This document shows, in pieces, positions 41,926 through 51,020 of a stretch of 64,000 bases of DNA. Within the stretch, counting starts at the first letter, position 1, and every line of letters starts with the position of its first letter. The position numbers and the translations under genes were made by a program. The stretch lies in the NCBI RefSeq assembly GCF_014643535.1, contig NZ_BMJQ01000026.1, positions 1 through 64,000 of the forward strand, read 5' to 3'. A model generated the notes under the pieces. It did not search any database. It was not told where the DNA came from and saw only the letters and a program-made list of their open reading frames with translations. This DNA is from Aliidongia dinghuensis (lineage in GTDB: Bacteria > Pseudomonadota > Alphaproteobacteria > ATCC43930 > CGMCC-115725).

Positions 41926-44369
41926 TGCGAGCGCTGCTGACGTTCCGGCGCCGGTTGGGCATCGTGAGGGCCGGTGCCGCAGTGGCGGGGCGACGGCCGG
42001 TGATGCGCTCCGAAAAGACGCTCATCATGCTGATCCTGCTGGTGCTGGTCGGGCTGTTCATCGTCGGCACCGGCGTGATGTCCAGCCTCGACCTGCGCTA
42101 TTCCCAGTCCGCCATGTCGGCACTGCGCCTGCGCCAGATCAAGGACACGTTCTATGCCAACCTCGACCGGATCGACGCCCGCTTCAAGCTGATGGAGAAG
42201 AACGCGGCCGCGCTGGCGCGGCTGGGTGCTGCGGTCGGCAAGGACGTGCGCCCTGAGGCCGGGGCTGAAATCCGGGCCGCGGTCGGGAAGGAGGCACGGG
42301 ATTTCCCGGAGGCGCTCGGCGGCGGGATCTGGTTCGATCGACCAATGGATGGTCGGCCGGCAGATGGCCGCTCCGATGCCGAAGCCCCGAGCAGCTACGC
42401 CTATTGGCAGAACAAGTCGTCCGTTGCCGTAAAGGATGTCGGGGCCGACAAGACTTACGACTACACCCATCAGGAATGGTACCTGGCGGCGCTGCCCGCC
42501 GGCTGGGACAGAGGCAAGCCGCGGCCGGAGGATTTCTATTGGACGCCGGTCTATAACCACGCGCTGTCGCCGGCCGCCGTGGTGAGTGTGGTCACTTATA
42601 TCCGCAACGGGGCGGGGCAGATCGTCGGGCTCGCGACCTCGGACCTCAAGGCCAAGGACCTGATCGAGCTGGTCAGCAACGTCGACGTGACGCCGGGCAG
42701 CTTCGCCTTCCTGATCGACGGCCGCAGTCACAAGCTCACCAACCTGTCACGCACGGCCGATTCGCCCACGACCCAGGCTGTGCTGGCCCAATTGTCGTTC
42801 GACGGCTTCGCGAGCCCCGCCCTGTCGTTGAGCGAGCACGCCGGCGGGGAACTGCGTCCGGCGTTCGAGACCAGGAAGATGCAGGCGGATGGGCGCGACT
42901 ATACCGTCTTCTTTTCGAAGAACCGGGCCGGGATGATCTTCGGCATCGGCGTGCCGCAGGACGAAATCGATTCGGTCCTGGAGCCGATGCGCCAAAGCAA
43001 TCTCGAGATCGAAATCGGCACCACCCTGGTGCTGGTCATCCTGTCCGGCATCATTCTCTATTGCGTCAACAAGATCATGGGTCTGCTCGAGACGCTGTAC
43101 CTCGATCCGTTGACGGGCCTCGGCAGCCGAGCCCGGCTGCTGCGCGACCTCGAAGGACGGCGGCAAGCGAGCCTGATCGTGGTCAATGTCGACGCGTTCA
43201 AGGAAATCAACGACTTCTACGGTCACGCCTGTGGCGACGAGATCCTGCGGGCGGTTGCCGGCTATCTGCGGGATTTCGCGGATCTCGACATGACGAGAGG
43301 CAAGGTCGAGGCCGGTCTCTACCGATTGCCGGGCGACGAGTTCGCGCTGCTGATCCCGGAAGAGCTGGAGCCGCAGGCGGTGCGCAGCCTGATGGGCGAT
43401 CTCGGCGCCTTCATCGCTGCCCGGGAAATTCTCTGGGAAGGGCAGCCCGTCACCTTGAACGTGACCCAGGGCGCAGCCGTGATCGATCCCGAGGCGCACC
43501 CGGCCGCCATCACGGCCGAAAATCTGCTGTCCTCGGCGAACATCGCGCTCAAGCAGGCCCGCACGCACAAGAGAAATTACCTGCAGTACGATTCCGAGAT
43601 GAAGATCCGGGAACGCTACATGCTGAACCTGACTTGGGCGAAGCGCCTCAAGGTGGCACTGCAGGAAGATCGGATCGTGCCGTTCTTTCAGCCGATCCTG
43701 AACAATCGCACGGGCCGGATCGAGAAGTTCGAGTGCCTGGTGCGCATGCTCGACGAAAACGGCCAGGCGGTGCCGCCGGGTGAATTCCTGCAGATCGCCA
43801 AGAAGCTCAGGCTCTATCGCGAGCTCACGCGGATCATGGTGGACAAGAGCATCGCCCGGTTCGAAGGGCAGGACTACGGCCTGTCGCTGAACGTGTCCTA
43901 TGAAGACCTGACGGATGCGGAGACGGTCGAGTTCATCAAGAGCCGGCTCAAGCGGTCGAGCCTGGCCCATCGCGTGACGTTCGAGATCCTGGAATCGGAG
44001 GGCGTGCAGAACTACGCGGCGATCCGCGCGTTCATCGACGACGTGAAGCAGCTCGGTTGCACCATCGCCATCGACGATTTCGGGGCCGGATACTCGAATT
44101 TCGAACATATCCTTCGGCTGAACGCCGATCTGATCAAGATCGACGGCAGCCTCATCCGCAACCTAGACAATGATGCGAACGCCTGGATCGTGACGCGCGG
44201 CATCGTGCAATTCGCCCGGGATCTAAACATGCAGACGGTCGCCGAGTTCGTGCATTCCCCGGCGATCCAGGAGAAGGTGCGGCAACTGGGCATCGATTTC
44301 ACCCAGGGCGCCCACATCGGCATGCCCGCGGCGGCATTGCGGTCGGAACCGGTCTTCGAGGAGGTTTGA
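41922..44369 (+). CDS. Cache-GGDEF-EAL cyclic-di-GMP protein
   Basis: 815 residues. TM1 at about 28-50, a periplasmic Cache-type sensor (YWQNKSSVAVKDVGADKTYD, WTPVYNHALSPAAVVSVVTY), TM2 near 365-385, a GGDEF domain (LDPLTGLGSRARLL) and an EAL domain. The GGDEF motif reads LPGDEF instead of GGDEF, so cyclase activity is doubtful. The EAL motif reads FECLVRM, keeping the catalytic Glu. The other EAL residues look intact: LNVSYEDL, FEILESEG, IAIDDFGAGYSNF, LIKIDGSLI, AEFVH and QGAHIG. It is probably a phosphodiesterase with a regulatory GGDEF domain. The start overlaps the lipoprotein stop; ATG 41922 and 41925 are both possible. Confidence 0.9.
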   Translation: MMRALLTFRRRLGIVRAGAAVAGRRPVMRSEKTLIMLILLVLVGLFIVGTGVMSSLDLRYSQSAMSALRLRQIKDTFYANLDRIDARFKLMEKNAAALARLGAAVGKDVRPEAGAEIRAAVGKEARDFPEALGGGIWFDRPMDGRPADGRSDAEAPSSYAYWQNKSSVAVKDVGADKTYDYTHQEWYLAALPAGWDRGKPRPEDFYWTPVYNHALSPAAVVSVVTYIRNGAGQIVGLATSDLKAKDLIELVSNVDVTPGSFAFLIDGRSHKLTNLSRTADSPTTQAVLAQLSFDGFASPALSLSEHAGGELRPAFETRKMQADGRDYTVFFSKNRAGMIFGIGVPQDEIDSVLEPMRQSNLEIEIGTTLVLVILSGIILYCVNKIMGLLETLYLDPLTGLGSRARLLRDLEGRRQASLIVVNVDAFKEINDFYGHACGDEILRAVAGYLRDFADLDMTRGKVEAGLYRLPGDEFALLIPEELEPQAVRSLMGDLGAFIAAREILWEGQPVTLNVTQGAAVIDPEAHPAAITAENLLSSANIALKQARTHKRNYLQYDSEMKIRERYMLNLTWAKRLKVALQEDRIVPFFQPILNNRTGRIEKFECLVRMLDENGQAVPPGEFLQIAKKLRLYRELTRIMVDKSIARFEGQDYGLSLNVSYEDLTDAETVEFIKSRLKRSSLAHRVTFEILESEGVQNYAAIRAFIDDVKQLGCTIAIDDFGAGYSNFEHILRLNADLIKIDGSLIRNLDNDANAWIVTRGIVQFARDLNMQTVAEFVHSPAIQEKVRQLGIDFTQGAHIGMPAAALRSEPVFEEV

Positions 44370-44495
44370 GGCGCGGCGTGCGCCGAACGGGCCGCGGGTC
44401 CGCCGCATGATGACACGGGGCTGTCCCATTTATGCTCTAAGCTGTACTGCGCGCGCTGAGGTAGTGTTGCGCCGCAGCTCTAGATGGAGCGGAAG

Positions 44496-46076
44496 ATGGC
44501 CCTGTATCGTCCGATCGTGGCACTTCTGGCTTTGGTCGCCGTCGCGGCGCCAGTTGCAGGGATGGCACAGGCGTGGCTCGCCGGCGACGGCGAATGGCGC
44601 GCTGCCGGGGGCAATCTCGCGGATACCCACGGCTCCGCCACGGTCTGGCAGATCGGGCCAAGCAACGCGGGAAGCCTCGCCCCGAAATGGGTATTCACGA
44701 CGGCGGGCGATGTCTCCGCAACGCCGACCGTCGAGGGTGCGGCACTCTACGTGCCCGACTGGGGCGGCATGCTCTACAGGCTCGACGCCACGACGGGCAC
44801 CGTCGTCTGGGAACGGAAGCTGTCGGACTATACCGGCAACACGCACTCGCTGAGCCGCAGCAGCCCTGCCATCGCCCAGCGCACGATCATCGTCGGCGAC
44901 GAGGCGTCCGGCACGATATTGGCGATCGACAAGGCGACCGGCCAGCTCGTCTGGCGGACCCTGGTCGAGCCATTGCGGGCGGCGCTCGTCACCGCTTCGC
45001 CGACCGTGCTCGGCAACCTAGTCTACGTCGGCATTTCCTCGCAGGAGGAGGGGCTGGCCCAGCAGCGGACGGGCTATGTCCCCTCCTTCCGCGGCACGAT
45101 CGCCGCACTCGACGTGGCGACCGGGCGCGTGGTCTGGAGCTTCCGCACCGTCCCTGAGGGCTATACCGGCGGTGCGGTCTGGAGCAGCACCTTCGCGATC
45201 GACGTCAAGCGCGGCGCGCTCTATGCCACGACCGGCAACAACTACACGGTGCCGGCGCCGGTCACGACGTGCCTGCAGGCGGCCAAGACGCCCGAGCAGC
45301 AGAGCGCATGCCTGGCCCCCGACGACTATATCGATTCGATCGTGGCGCTCGACCTCTTCACCGGCCAGGTCAAATGGAGCCGGCGCATGATCGGCGCCGA
45401 CACCTACGTCAATTCCTGCATCGCGAGCCCGCCCAGGGGCATTCCCTGCCCGAACCCGCGTGGGCCCGATTTCGATTTCGGCGCGGGCGCCAATCTCTTC
45501 ACGACGACGATCGGCGGGCAACTGGTCGACCTCGTCGGTGCGGGGCAGAAGAGCGGCATCTATTGGGCGCTCGATCCCGATACCGGCAAGACGCTCTGGG
45601 CGACCCAGGTCGGGCCGGGCGGCGGCGCCGGCGGCATCATGTGGGGCACCGCGAGCGACGGTGCCAGGGTCTATGCGGCGATCAACGACAGCAACGCGAC
45701 ACCCTATGCCCTGTTGCCGGCCGGCACGGTCGAATGGCGTGCCGGATCCTGGGCGGCACTCGACGCGGCCACCGGGCGGATCCTCTGGCAGATCCCGGCG
45801 ACCGGCAAGAATCCGTTCAATCCCGCGCTCGATGCCGGCGCGCTGGGCGCGCTCAGCGTCGCGAACGGCGTCGTCTATGCCGGCTCCATGTCGGGCGACA
45901 TGGTGGCGATCGGCGCCGCCGGCGGCAACATCCTCTGGAAGTTCGCGAGCGGCGGCTCGGTGATCTGCGGCCCGTCGATCGCCGGCGGCATGGTCTACTG
46001 GGGCTCCGGCTATCGCCGCCTCCTCGGTACCGGCAACGACAAGCTCTACGCCTTCACCGCGCCCCCCGCCTACTGA
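44496..46076 (+). CDS. PQQ-type beta-propeller protein, polyvinyl-alcohol-dehydrogenase-like
   Basis: 526 residues with a signal peptide (LLALVAVAAPVAGMAQA). Repeated propeller blades are seen (LYVPDWGGMLYRLDATTGTV, VYAGSMSGDMVAIGAAGGNI), with TGNNYTVPA and FDFGAGANLF motifs reminiscent of polyvinyl alcohol dehydrogenase. A Cys-rich insert is present (TTCLQAAK, QQSACLAPDD, VNSCIASPPRGIPCPNP). No CxxCH haem motif is present, so a separate cytochrome would be needed as electron acceptor. It is periplasmic and probably oxidises alcohols using PQQ or a related quinone; the substrate is not shown. ATG 44496 is preferred over 44484 because GGAG lies upstream of the later start. Confidence 0.85.
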   Translation: MALYRPIVALLALVAVAAPVAGMAQAWLAGDGEWRAAGGNLADTHGSATVWQIGPSNAGSLAPKWVFTTAGDVSATPTVEGAALYVPDWGGMLYRLDATTGTVVWERKLSDYTGNTHSLSRSSPAIAQRTIIVGDEASGTILAIDKATGQLVWRTLVEPLRAALVTASPTVLGNLVYVGISSQEEGLAQQRTGYVPSFRGTIAALDVATGRVVWSFRTVPEGYTGGAVWSSTFAIDVKRGALYATTGNNYTVPAPVTTCLQAAKTPEQQSACLAPDDYIDSIVALDLFTGQVKWSRRMIGADTYVNSCIASPPRGIPCPNPRGPDFDFGAGANLFTTTIGGQLVDLVGAGQKSGIYWALDPDTGKTLWATQVGPGGGAGGIMWGTASDGARVYAAINDSNATPYALLPAGTVEWRAGSWAALDAATGRILWQIPATGKNPFNPALDAGALGALSVANGVVYAGSMSGDMVAIGAAGGNILWKFASGGSVICGPSIAGGMVYWGSGYRRLLGTGNDKLYAFTAPPAY

Positions 46077-46105
46077 TTGGGCGTACTGATTGGGCTTACT
46101 GATCG
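46071..46105 (+). repeat. 13-bp tandem duplication containing the stop codon
   Basis: TACTGATTGGGCG, TACTGATTGGGCT, then partial TACTGATCG. Each unit repeats the final Tyr codon and TGA of the quinoprotein gene. The unit length matches that at 16498, but the sequence is unrelated. Confidence 0.8.
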
Positions 46106-46106
46106 C

Positions 46107-46460
46107 CTACCGCTCGAGGAAAGTCTCGAAACCGCCGTAGATCATCCGCTTGCCGTCGAACGGCATGTCGGTCTGCATGTCCTTGAGGCGCGGATCGGCC
46201 ATGACCTTGGCGTTGATCGCGTCGCGCTCGGCGCGGGACCGGTAGGTGATCCAGGAGAAGACCACGACCTCGTCCTCCGTTGCCTGGACCGCCCGCGGGA
46301 AGGAGGTGAGTTGGCCATAAGGGACATCATCGCCGATGCACTCAACGAAGGCGAGCGCCCCGTGCTCCATCCAGACCTCGCTGGCTCTCCGCGACATCGC
46401 CTTGTAGGCCTCGATATTCTGCTTGGGCACCGGAACCACGAAACCATCGACATAGGACAT
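46107..46460 (-). CDS. DUF1428 (YbaA-like) family protein
   Basis: 117 residues, typical for DUF1428. The diagnostic start MSYVDGFVVPVPKQNIEAY is followed by VECIGDDVPYGQLTSFPRAV, VVFSWITYRSRAERDAINAK, DPRLKDM and the end PFDGKRMIYGGFETFLE. This is a small ferredoxin-like alpha-beta fold of unknown function, probably cytoplasmic. AGAGGAAG lies six bases before ATG 46460. The gene is convergent with the quinoprotein gene, with no shared function evident. Confidence 0.93.
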   Translation of the reverse strand: MSYVDGFVVPVPKQNIEAYKAMSRRASEVWMEHGALAFVECIGDDVPYGQLTSFPRAVQATEDEVVVFSWITYRSRAERDAINAKVMADPRLKDMQTDMPFDGKRMIYGGFETFLER

Positions 46461-46580
46461 GGCAGCTTCCTCTCGTTCCACATCGACCAAAGGACGATCA
46501 GCGGGGCAAGGATCCGACAAGTCTTATATTGAAATAGCTCGACGCCGCTTCGGCAATTCCGGATAAGCCAGCCCGAACCT

Positions 46581-47357
46581 TCAGGGAGTTGCCGTGCGGA
46601 GCATTTCCCGGCGCAATAGCCAGGTCGTCAGCCCCTTTGGCAGGACGAGGCCGAGCCGGACCAGCCAACGCATCGTCCAGGGAAACATGTAGTCCGACCG
46701 TTCCCGGCGTAGCGCGTAGAGAATATGCTCGACCGCGCGCGCTTCGGATATCTCGAGCGGCGCCGGCATCCCATCGTCGGCCGTGTGCTCCGTCGCGACG
46801 AAGCCGGGATAGAGGGACAAGAATTTGATGCCGTCGCCGGCGAATTCGATCCGGCAGGTATCGATCAGCAGACGGGCCGCACCCTTGGCGGCCGAATAGG
46901 GTCCCTGCAGCGGGGTGCCGAGAAAGCCCGCGAGCGAATTGGTGTGCGCGACCAGCCCGCCGCCCTGCCGCATCATCTGCTGCACGACCGGGAACAGGTA
47001 GTGCACCGTGACGTCGTAGTTCGAGCGCATGTAGGCGGTGACCTCGTGCGCGGCCATCCGGCGCATGTGGAGAGCGGGCGCGCCACCGGCGTTGAGCAGG
47101 GCGAGATCGATCCGGCCATGCCGCTCGACGGCCCGCGTGACAACCGCTTCGGCCGCATTCGCGTCTTCGGCGTCGGCCGCGAGCGCCAGGCAGGAGCCGC
47201 CCTGACTGGCGATTTCCTCTGCGAGCGCATCGAGCCTTTCCTGTCGTCGCGCCGTAACGACGAGCAATGCGCCCGCCTCTGCGAGCTTCAATGCGACGGC
47301 CCGCCCCATGCCGGACGAGGCGCCAACGATCAGCACGACCTTGCCGTTGAAATCCAT
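46581..47357 (-). CDS. Short-chain dehydrogenase/reductase
   Basis: 258 residues. Classical SDR fold: nucleotide motif GASSGMG at residues 11-17, LLNAGGAP (NAG motif), the catalytic Ser region TNSLAGF and the Tyr/Lys motif YSAAK. The C-terminal extension (MFPWTMRWLVRLGLVLPKGL, then TTWLLRREML) is like SDRs of the DltE/YqjQ type that may touch membrane. The coenzyme choice (ARRQER after beta-2) suggests NADP. Substrate unknown. It follows the TonB-dependent receptor gene in the same direction after a 28-base gap. Confidence 0.88.
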   Translation of the reverse strand: MDFNGKVVLIVGASSGMGRAVALKLAEAGALLVVTARRQERLDALAEEIASQGGSCLALAADAEDANAAEAVVTRAVERHGRIDLALLNAGGAPALHMRRMAAHEVTAYMRSNYDVTVHYLFPVVQQMMRQGGGLVAHTNSLAGFLGTPLQGPYSAAKGAARLLIDTCRIEFAGDGIKFLSLYPGFVATEHTADDGMPAPLEISEARAVEHILYALRRERSDYMFPWTMRWLVRLGLVLPKGLTTWLLRREMLRTATP

Positions 47358-47385
47358 GGCGACCGCCGTTCGGATCGGTGTTGCG

Positions 47386-49701
47386 TCAATACCGATAAGT
47401 GATCTCGAAGCCGCCCATGCGCGGCGGACCCACGACCTCTTCCAGGAGGCCGAACGGGCTCGACAGGTTGACGGCGTAGTTCAGGTACTTCGTGCCCGTC
47501 AGGTTCTTGCCGAAGGCGGCGAATTCCCAGTGGCCGTCGCTGGTCATGTAGGAAACCCGCGCGTTCAACAGCCAATAGCCCGCCTGGGTCAAGAGCGGGT
47601 CGTTGCGCACGTCGAAGAACTGCTTGGTGCGGTAGGAGACCGTGGTCTCCGCCTTGACCAGATCGTCGTTCGGCATGTCGACCGTATAGGCGGCGAGCCC
47701 CTCGGCCGTGAACTTGGGCGCCAAGGGCAGGCGATGGCCGGTGAAATCCTCGACATCGCTCGTGCCGAGGCCTGAGATGAAATGGCCCATCTGGGTCTGG
47801 AGCCAGCCGAGGTTGAGGCTGGTGGTCAGATGGCTGAGCGGCTTCGCCTCGGCAGAGAGCTCGATGCCCTCGATCGTGGCCGACGGCGCATTGTCCAGCA
47901 CCTGGACCGGCAGCGCGCCCGCCGCCTGCGCCGGCACCAAGTTGAACACCTGCATGTTGGAATAGTCGTCATAGAAGGCGGCGGCGTTGAGGCGCAGCCT
48001 TTTCCCGAACAGGTCGGTCTTGAATCCCACCTCATAGGCCGTAACCGTCTCGGGCTTGATCGGCTGCAGCTGGCGCAGGTCGTTAGCCGGGTTCGTGTCG
48101 AGGAAGCCGCCGTTGAAGCCGCCGCTCTTGAAGCCGGTCGCGACGCTGGCATAGACCATGGCCTGGTCGGTGAGCTTGTAGTCGAGCGCAGCGCGCCAGT
48201 TGGCGTCGCTGTTGCTCAGATTCTCATGCGCGTTGTAGAGCGGCGTCTGCGGCGGGAAGGCGCCGTTCGTCTCGGTCGACAGCAGGCCGATCGTGTCGAA
48301 TGACTTGTGCTCGTAGGTATAGCGCCCGCCGAGCGTCAGCTTCAGGCGGTCGATGACCTGGAAGTCGGTCTGGCCGTAGGCGGCATAGGCCGCGGTGCGC
48401 TGGGTGCTGAGGCCGGTGCCGATCAGCGCGTTGCCGTTGCCGATGCCGGGGAAATAGACCTGGTCCAGGTCGATGAGCGCGCGGCTCGTCTGGTTCTGGC
48501 TCAGGTCCTCGTTCAGGTAATAGACGCCGCCCAGCCAGTGATAGGTCTCGCCGCCGCCCGCCGCGCGGAATTCCTGGGTGAAGGTCTTGGACTTCACGCC
48601 ATAGTCGATCTCGAGCAGGTCGAGGGGCTCGGCGTCCGAATCCTCCGGATGGTACTTGTTGGTGTATTCGAAGGCGGTGATCGAGGTCAGCGTCACGCTG
48701 GCGAGCGCATAGTCGGCGCGCAGCGACGAGCCGTAATCGTCGACCCTCAGATTCTGGTCGCGGTTGTAGTTGCCCTGATAGAAGCCGGACGGCGCCTTGT
48801 AGCCGTAGAGATCGGTGCATTGCCCGGCCAGGATCGCGGCATTGGCGCATGGGGTGAACGGAGCCGCGAGCGTGCCGACCTGGCGATATTCGGTCGGCCG
48901 CGTGTCGACCCGGCCCATGTGCAGGTTCCATTCGAGCGAGAGGGCATCCGACAGGCGGGTGTCGATGATGCCGCGCGCGGCATAGTCGTTGGCGCCGTTC
49001 TCGGTCTTGCCGTTCAGCAGGTTCTCCATGTAGCCGTCGGACTGGTCATGCTGGAACGCGAGCCGGCCCTTGATCCGGTCGGTGAGCGGGCCGCTCACGA
49101 CGCCGTCGGTCTCCCAGGTGTTGAACGAGCCGTAGCTCGCGTGGACCATGGCATAGGGATCGTCGGTCGGCTTGGCCGAGATATAGTTGATGGCGCCGCC
49201 CGTCGTGTTGCGGCCATAGAGCGTGCCCTGCGGGCCTTTCAGCACTTCGACCCGGTCGAGATCGAACGTCTGGAACGTCTGGGCCGACGGCGAGCTCATG
49301 TAGACTTCGTCGACATAGACGCCGTTCGGCCCGGCATTGTTGGTATTGAAGTCGTTAAGGCCGATGCCGCGGATCGCGATGATCGGCTGGTTGCCCTTGC
49401 CGGACGGCATGGCGATCTGCAGGTTCGACATGAACTGGGCGATCTCGTCGCTCGAGCGCACGCCCAGCTCTTTCAAGGTCGAGCCGTCGAGCGCGCTGAC
49501 CGAGATCGGCACGTCCTGGACGTTCTCCGTCCGCTTCTGCGCCGTCACCGTGATCTCTTCGATCTGGTTGCCCTGCTGATCCGCGAGCGACGGGGCGGCT
49601 GCGGAGAGCGCCGCAAGCGCGGTTGAGGCGGCGAGACTTGCGCGCAAGGGCCGGCCCGCGGGCCTGGGGGCGAGGATCAGGTCGAGGGGCGTAGCCCGCA
49701 T
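47386..49701 (-). CDS. TonB-dependent receptor
   Basis: 771 residues. Signal region ends about LADQQG. A TonB-box-like IEEITVTAQKRTENVQDVPI segment precedes the plug domain (VRSSDEIAQFMSNLQI, IAIRGIGLNDFNTNNAGPNG, VEVLKGPQGTLYGRNTTGGA). The 22-stranded barrel ends in YRY, with a terminal aromatic. No STN domain is present, so it is not itself a FecA-type signalling receptor. The type resembles the abundant sphingomonad and caulobacter receptors for plant- or lignin-derived compounds. GGAGG lies six bases upstream of ATG 49701. The substrate may relate to the neighbouring dehydrogenase genes. Confidence 0.92.
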   Translation of the reverse strand: MRATPLDLILAPRPAGRPLRASLAASTALAALSAAAPSLADQQGNQIEEITVTAQKRTENVQDVPISVSALDGSTLKELGVRSSDEIAQFMSNLQIAMPSGKGNQPIIAIRGIGLNDFNTNNAGPNGVYVDEVYMSSPSAQTFQTFDLDRVEVLKGPQGTLYGRNTTGGAINYISAKPTDDPYAMVHASYGSFNTWETDGVVSGPLTDRIKGRLAFQHDQSDGYMENLLNGKTENGANDYAARGIIDTRLSDALSLEWNLHMGRVDTRPTEYRQVGTLAAPFTPCANAAILAGQCTDLYGYKAPSGFYQGNYNRDQNLRVDDYGSSLRADYALASVTLTSITAFEYTNKYHPEDSDAEPLDLLEIDYGVKSKTFTQEFRAAGGGETYHWLGGVYYLNEDLSQNQTSRALIDLDQVYFPGIGNGNALIGTGLSTQRTAAYAAYGQTDFQVIDRLKLTLGGRYTYEHKSFDTIGLLSTETNGAFPPQTPLYNAHENLSNSDANWRAALDYKLTDQAMVYASVATGFKSGGFNGGFLDTNPANDLRQLQPIKPETVTAYEVGFKTDLFGKRLRLNAAAFYDDYSNMQVFNLVPAQAAGALPVQVLDNAPSATIEGIELSAEAKPLSHLTTSLNLGWLQTQMGHFISGLGTSDVEDFTGHRLPLAPKFTAEGLAAYTVDMPNDDLVKAETTVSYRTKQFFDVRNDPLLTQAGYWLLNARVSYMTSDGHWEFAAFGKNLTGTKYLNYAVNLSSPFGLLEEVVGPPRMGGFEITYRY

Positions 49702-49735
49702 GGAAGCCTCCGGTCTTGTTCTTGATGGTTTGTCG

Positions 49736-50935
49736 TCATGCCGGTCCGGCGGCGGCCGGTGTTGGTGTCGCCGGCCGGCCGGCGCCGGCCAGGCTGAAGC
49801 CGGCCCAGGCGAGGCCGGTCAGGATGAGGACGCTGAGGCCGATGCTGGCGGGGCCGAACGTGCCGGCGAGGGCTGCGGCGAGGCTCGGGCCGATGCCGTT
49901 GCCGAGCGTGACGAGGCCGGTCGACGCGGCGACGAGCCGGCCCGACCGGTCGAGCGTCGCGGCCAGGCCCAGCTGATAGATCACCGACGACAGGTTGGTG
50001 ACCGACTGCACCAGGTTGGCGGCGATGAACAGCGCCGGGGCGGTGGCGGTCGCCACGACCAGGATCGCCGCGGCGTTGACGCCGGTCAGCGCCAGGATCG
50101 GCAACAGCCGGCCGAACCGGGCGCCCGCCCAGGCGGCGCCCAAGGCGCCGACCAGCAGGAACAGGGTGACGAGTGACAGCAGCAGGCCGATCGCATGGTC
50201 TTCGAGGCCGGCGCGCGCGCCGAACGTCTCCTCGAAGCTCCAGAATGCGCCCTGGCCCAGCTGGGTCACGAAGATGGCCGCAGCGACGAGGACGAGCGGC
50301 CAGCGCCAATGCCGAGCGACGACGTCGGCATCCCGGGTCTGGCGTCGCACCGCCTTGTGACGGACGGGCGGCGCCGGCAGACGGCGGAGCAGCGCCGTGC
50401 CGACGAGGCCCAGCAGCAGCAGCGCGCCGTACGGGCCGCGATAGCCGAAGAGGTCGATCGCGTAAGGCAGCACGGCGAGCCACAGCGCCGCGTTCAGGAT
50501 CGAGATGATGGTGAGCGCCGCGATCAGCCGTTCCTTGTCGAGGCCGCGCGCCAGCACCGCCGCCGATTCGGCGATGACGATGCCGCCGCCGATGCCGGTG
50601 AGGAGCCGCGCCGCTGCGAGTAGCGGCAGGGCGGGGGCGACGAGCGTGAGCGCTGCACCGGCGATGGCGGTGAGACCGCCCAGCAGCGCGCCACGCCGCA
50701 GCGAATGGCTGGGGGCCCAGGCCGAGACGGTGAGGGTGGTGAGCGCCGAGGCGGCGAGCTCGATCGTCACCAGCAGGCTTGCTGCACTGTCCGCCAGGCC
50801 CGCGGCGCCGTGCAGCGCGTCGAGCAGCACCGGCACGATATACATGCCGGTCGTGGCGATGAGCTGCGCGCCGGCGGCCGGGACGAGGATCGTCCTGTCG
50901 CGTATCGCGGCCCGCCTCATGCGAGCGGGGCGCAT
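49736..50935 (-). CDS. MFS transporter
   Basis: About 399 residues from ATG 50935, with around twelve hydrophobic segments. The first starts at VPAAGAQLIATTGMYIVPVL, and the central loop is basic (PPVRHKAVRRQTRDADVVAR). It belongs to the drug/metabolite efflux-type major facilitator group; the substrate is unknown. The frame extends to TTG 51019, but that extension overlaps the palindromic operator, so the downstream ATG is preferred. ATG 50935 overlaps the stop of a possible 11-codon leader (TGATG). It is divergent from the TetR gene and probably repressed by it. Confidence 0.85.
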   Translation of the reverse strand: MRPARMRRAAIRDRTILVPAAGAQLIATTGMYIVPVLLDALHGAAGLADSAASLLVTIELAASALTTLTVSAWAPSHSLRRGALLGGLTAIAGAALTLVAPALPLLAAARLLTGIGGGIVIAESAAVLARGLDKERLIAALTIISILNAALWLAVLPYAIDLFGYRGPYGALLLLGLVGTALLRRLPAPPVRHKAVRRQTRDADVVARHWRWPLVLVAAAIFVTQLGQGAFWSFEETFGARAGLEDHAIGLLLSLVTLFLLVGALGAAWAGARFGRLLPILALTGVNAAAILVVATATAPALFIAANLVQSVTNLSSVIYQLGLAATLDRSGRLVAASTGLVTLGNGIGPSLAAALAGTFGPASIGLSVLILTGLAWAGFSLAGAGRPATPTPAAAGPA

Positions 50936-50970
50936 CAGCACGGCACGGGATGTGGATGCGGGCTCGACAC
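50935..50970 (-). other. Possible 11-codon leader peptide before the MFS gene
   Basis: On the minus strand GGAGG lies five bases before GTG 50970. This opens a frame coding MSSPHPHPVPC and stops with TGA that overlaps the MFS start as TGATG. The MFS ATG itself has no ribosome site at normal distance, so translational coupling through this leader is a reasonable idea. It is too short to show coding bias. Confidence 0.3.
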
Positions 50971-50994
50971 CATCACCTCCGCCAAAATGTGACT

Positions 50995-51020
50995 GTTGAT
51001 CAGATTGTGAAATGATCAAC
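50995..51020. promoter_or_regulatory. Palindromic operator candidate (TetR)
   Basis: GTTGATCA-N10-TGATCAAC is a perfect 8-bp inverted repeat with a ten-base spacer, in the gap between the divergent MFS and TetR genes. The size and symmetry suit a TetR-family dimer. It would control the MFS gene and probably the tetR-led operon. Confidence 0.7.

Noticed and set aside
50936-51019. TTG 51019 as the MFS start.
   Set aside because: The extension overlaps the TetR palindrome and encodes a hydrophilic stretch unlike MFS N-termini.
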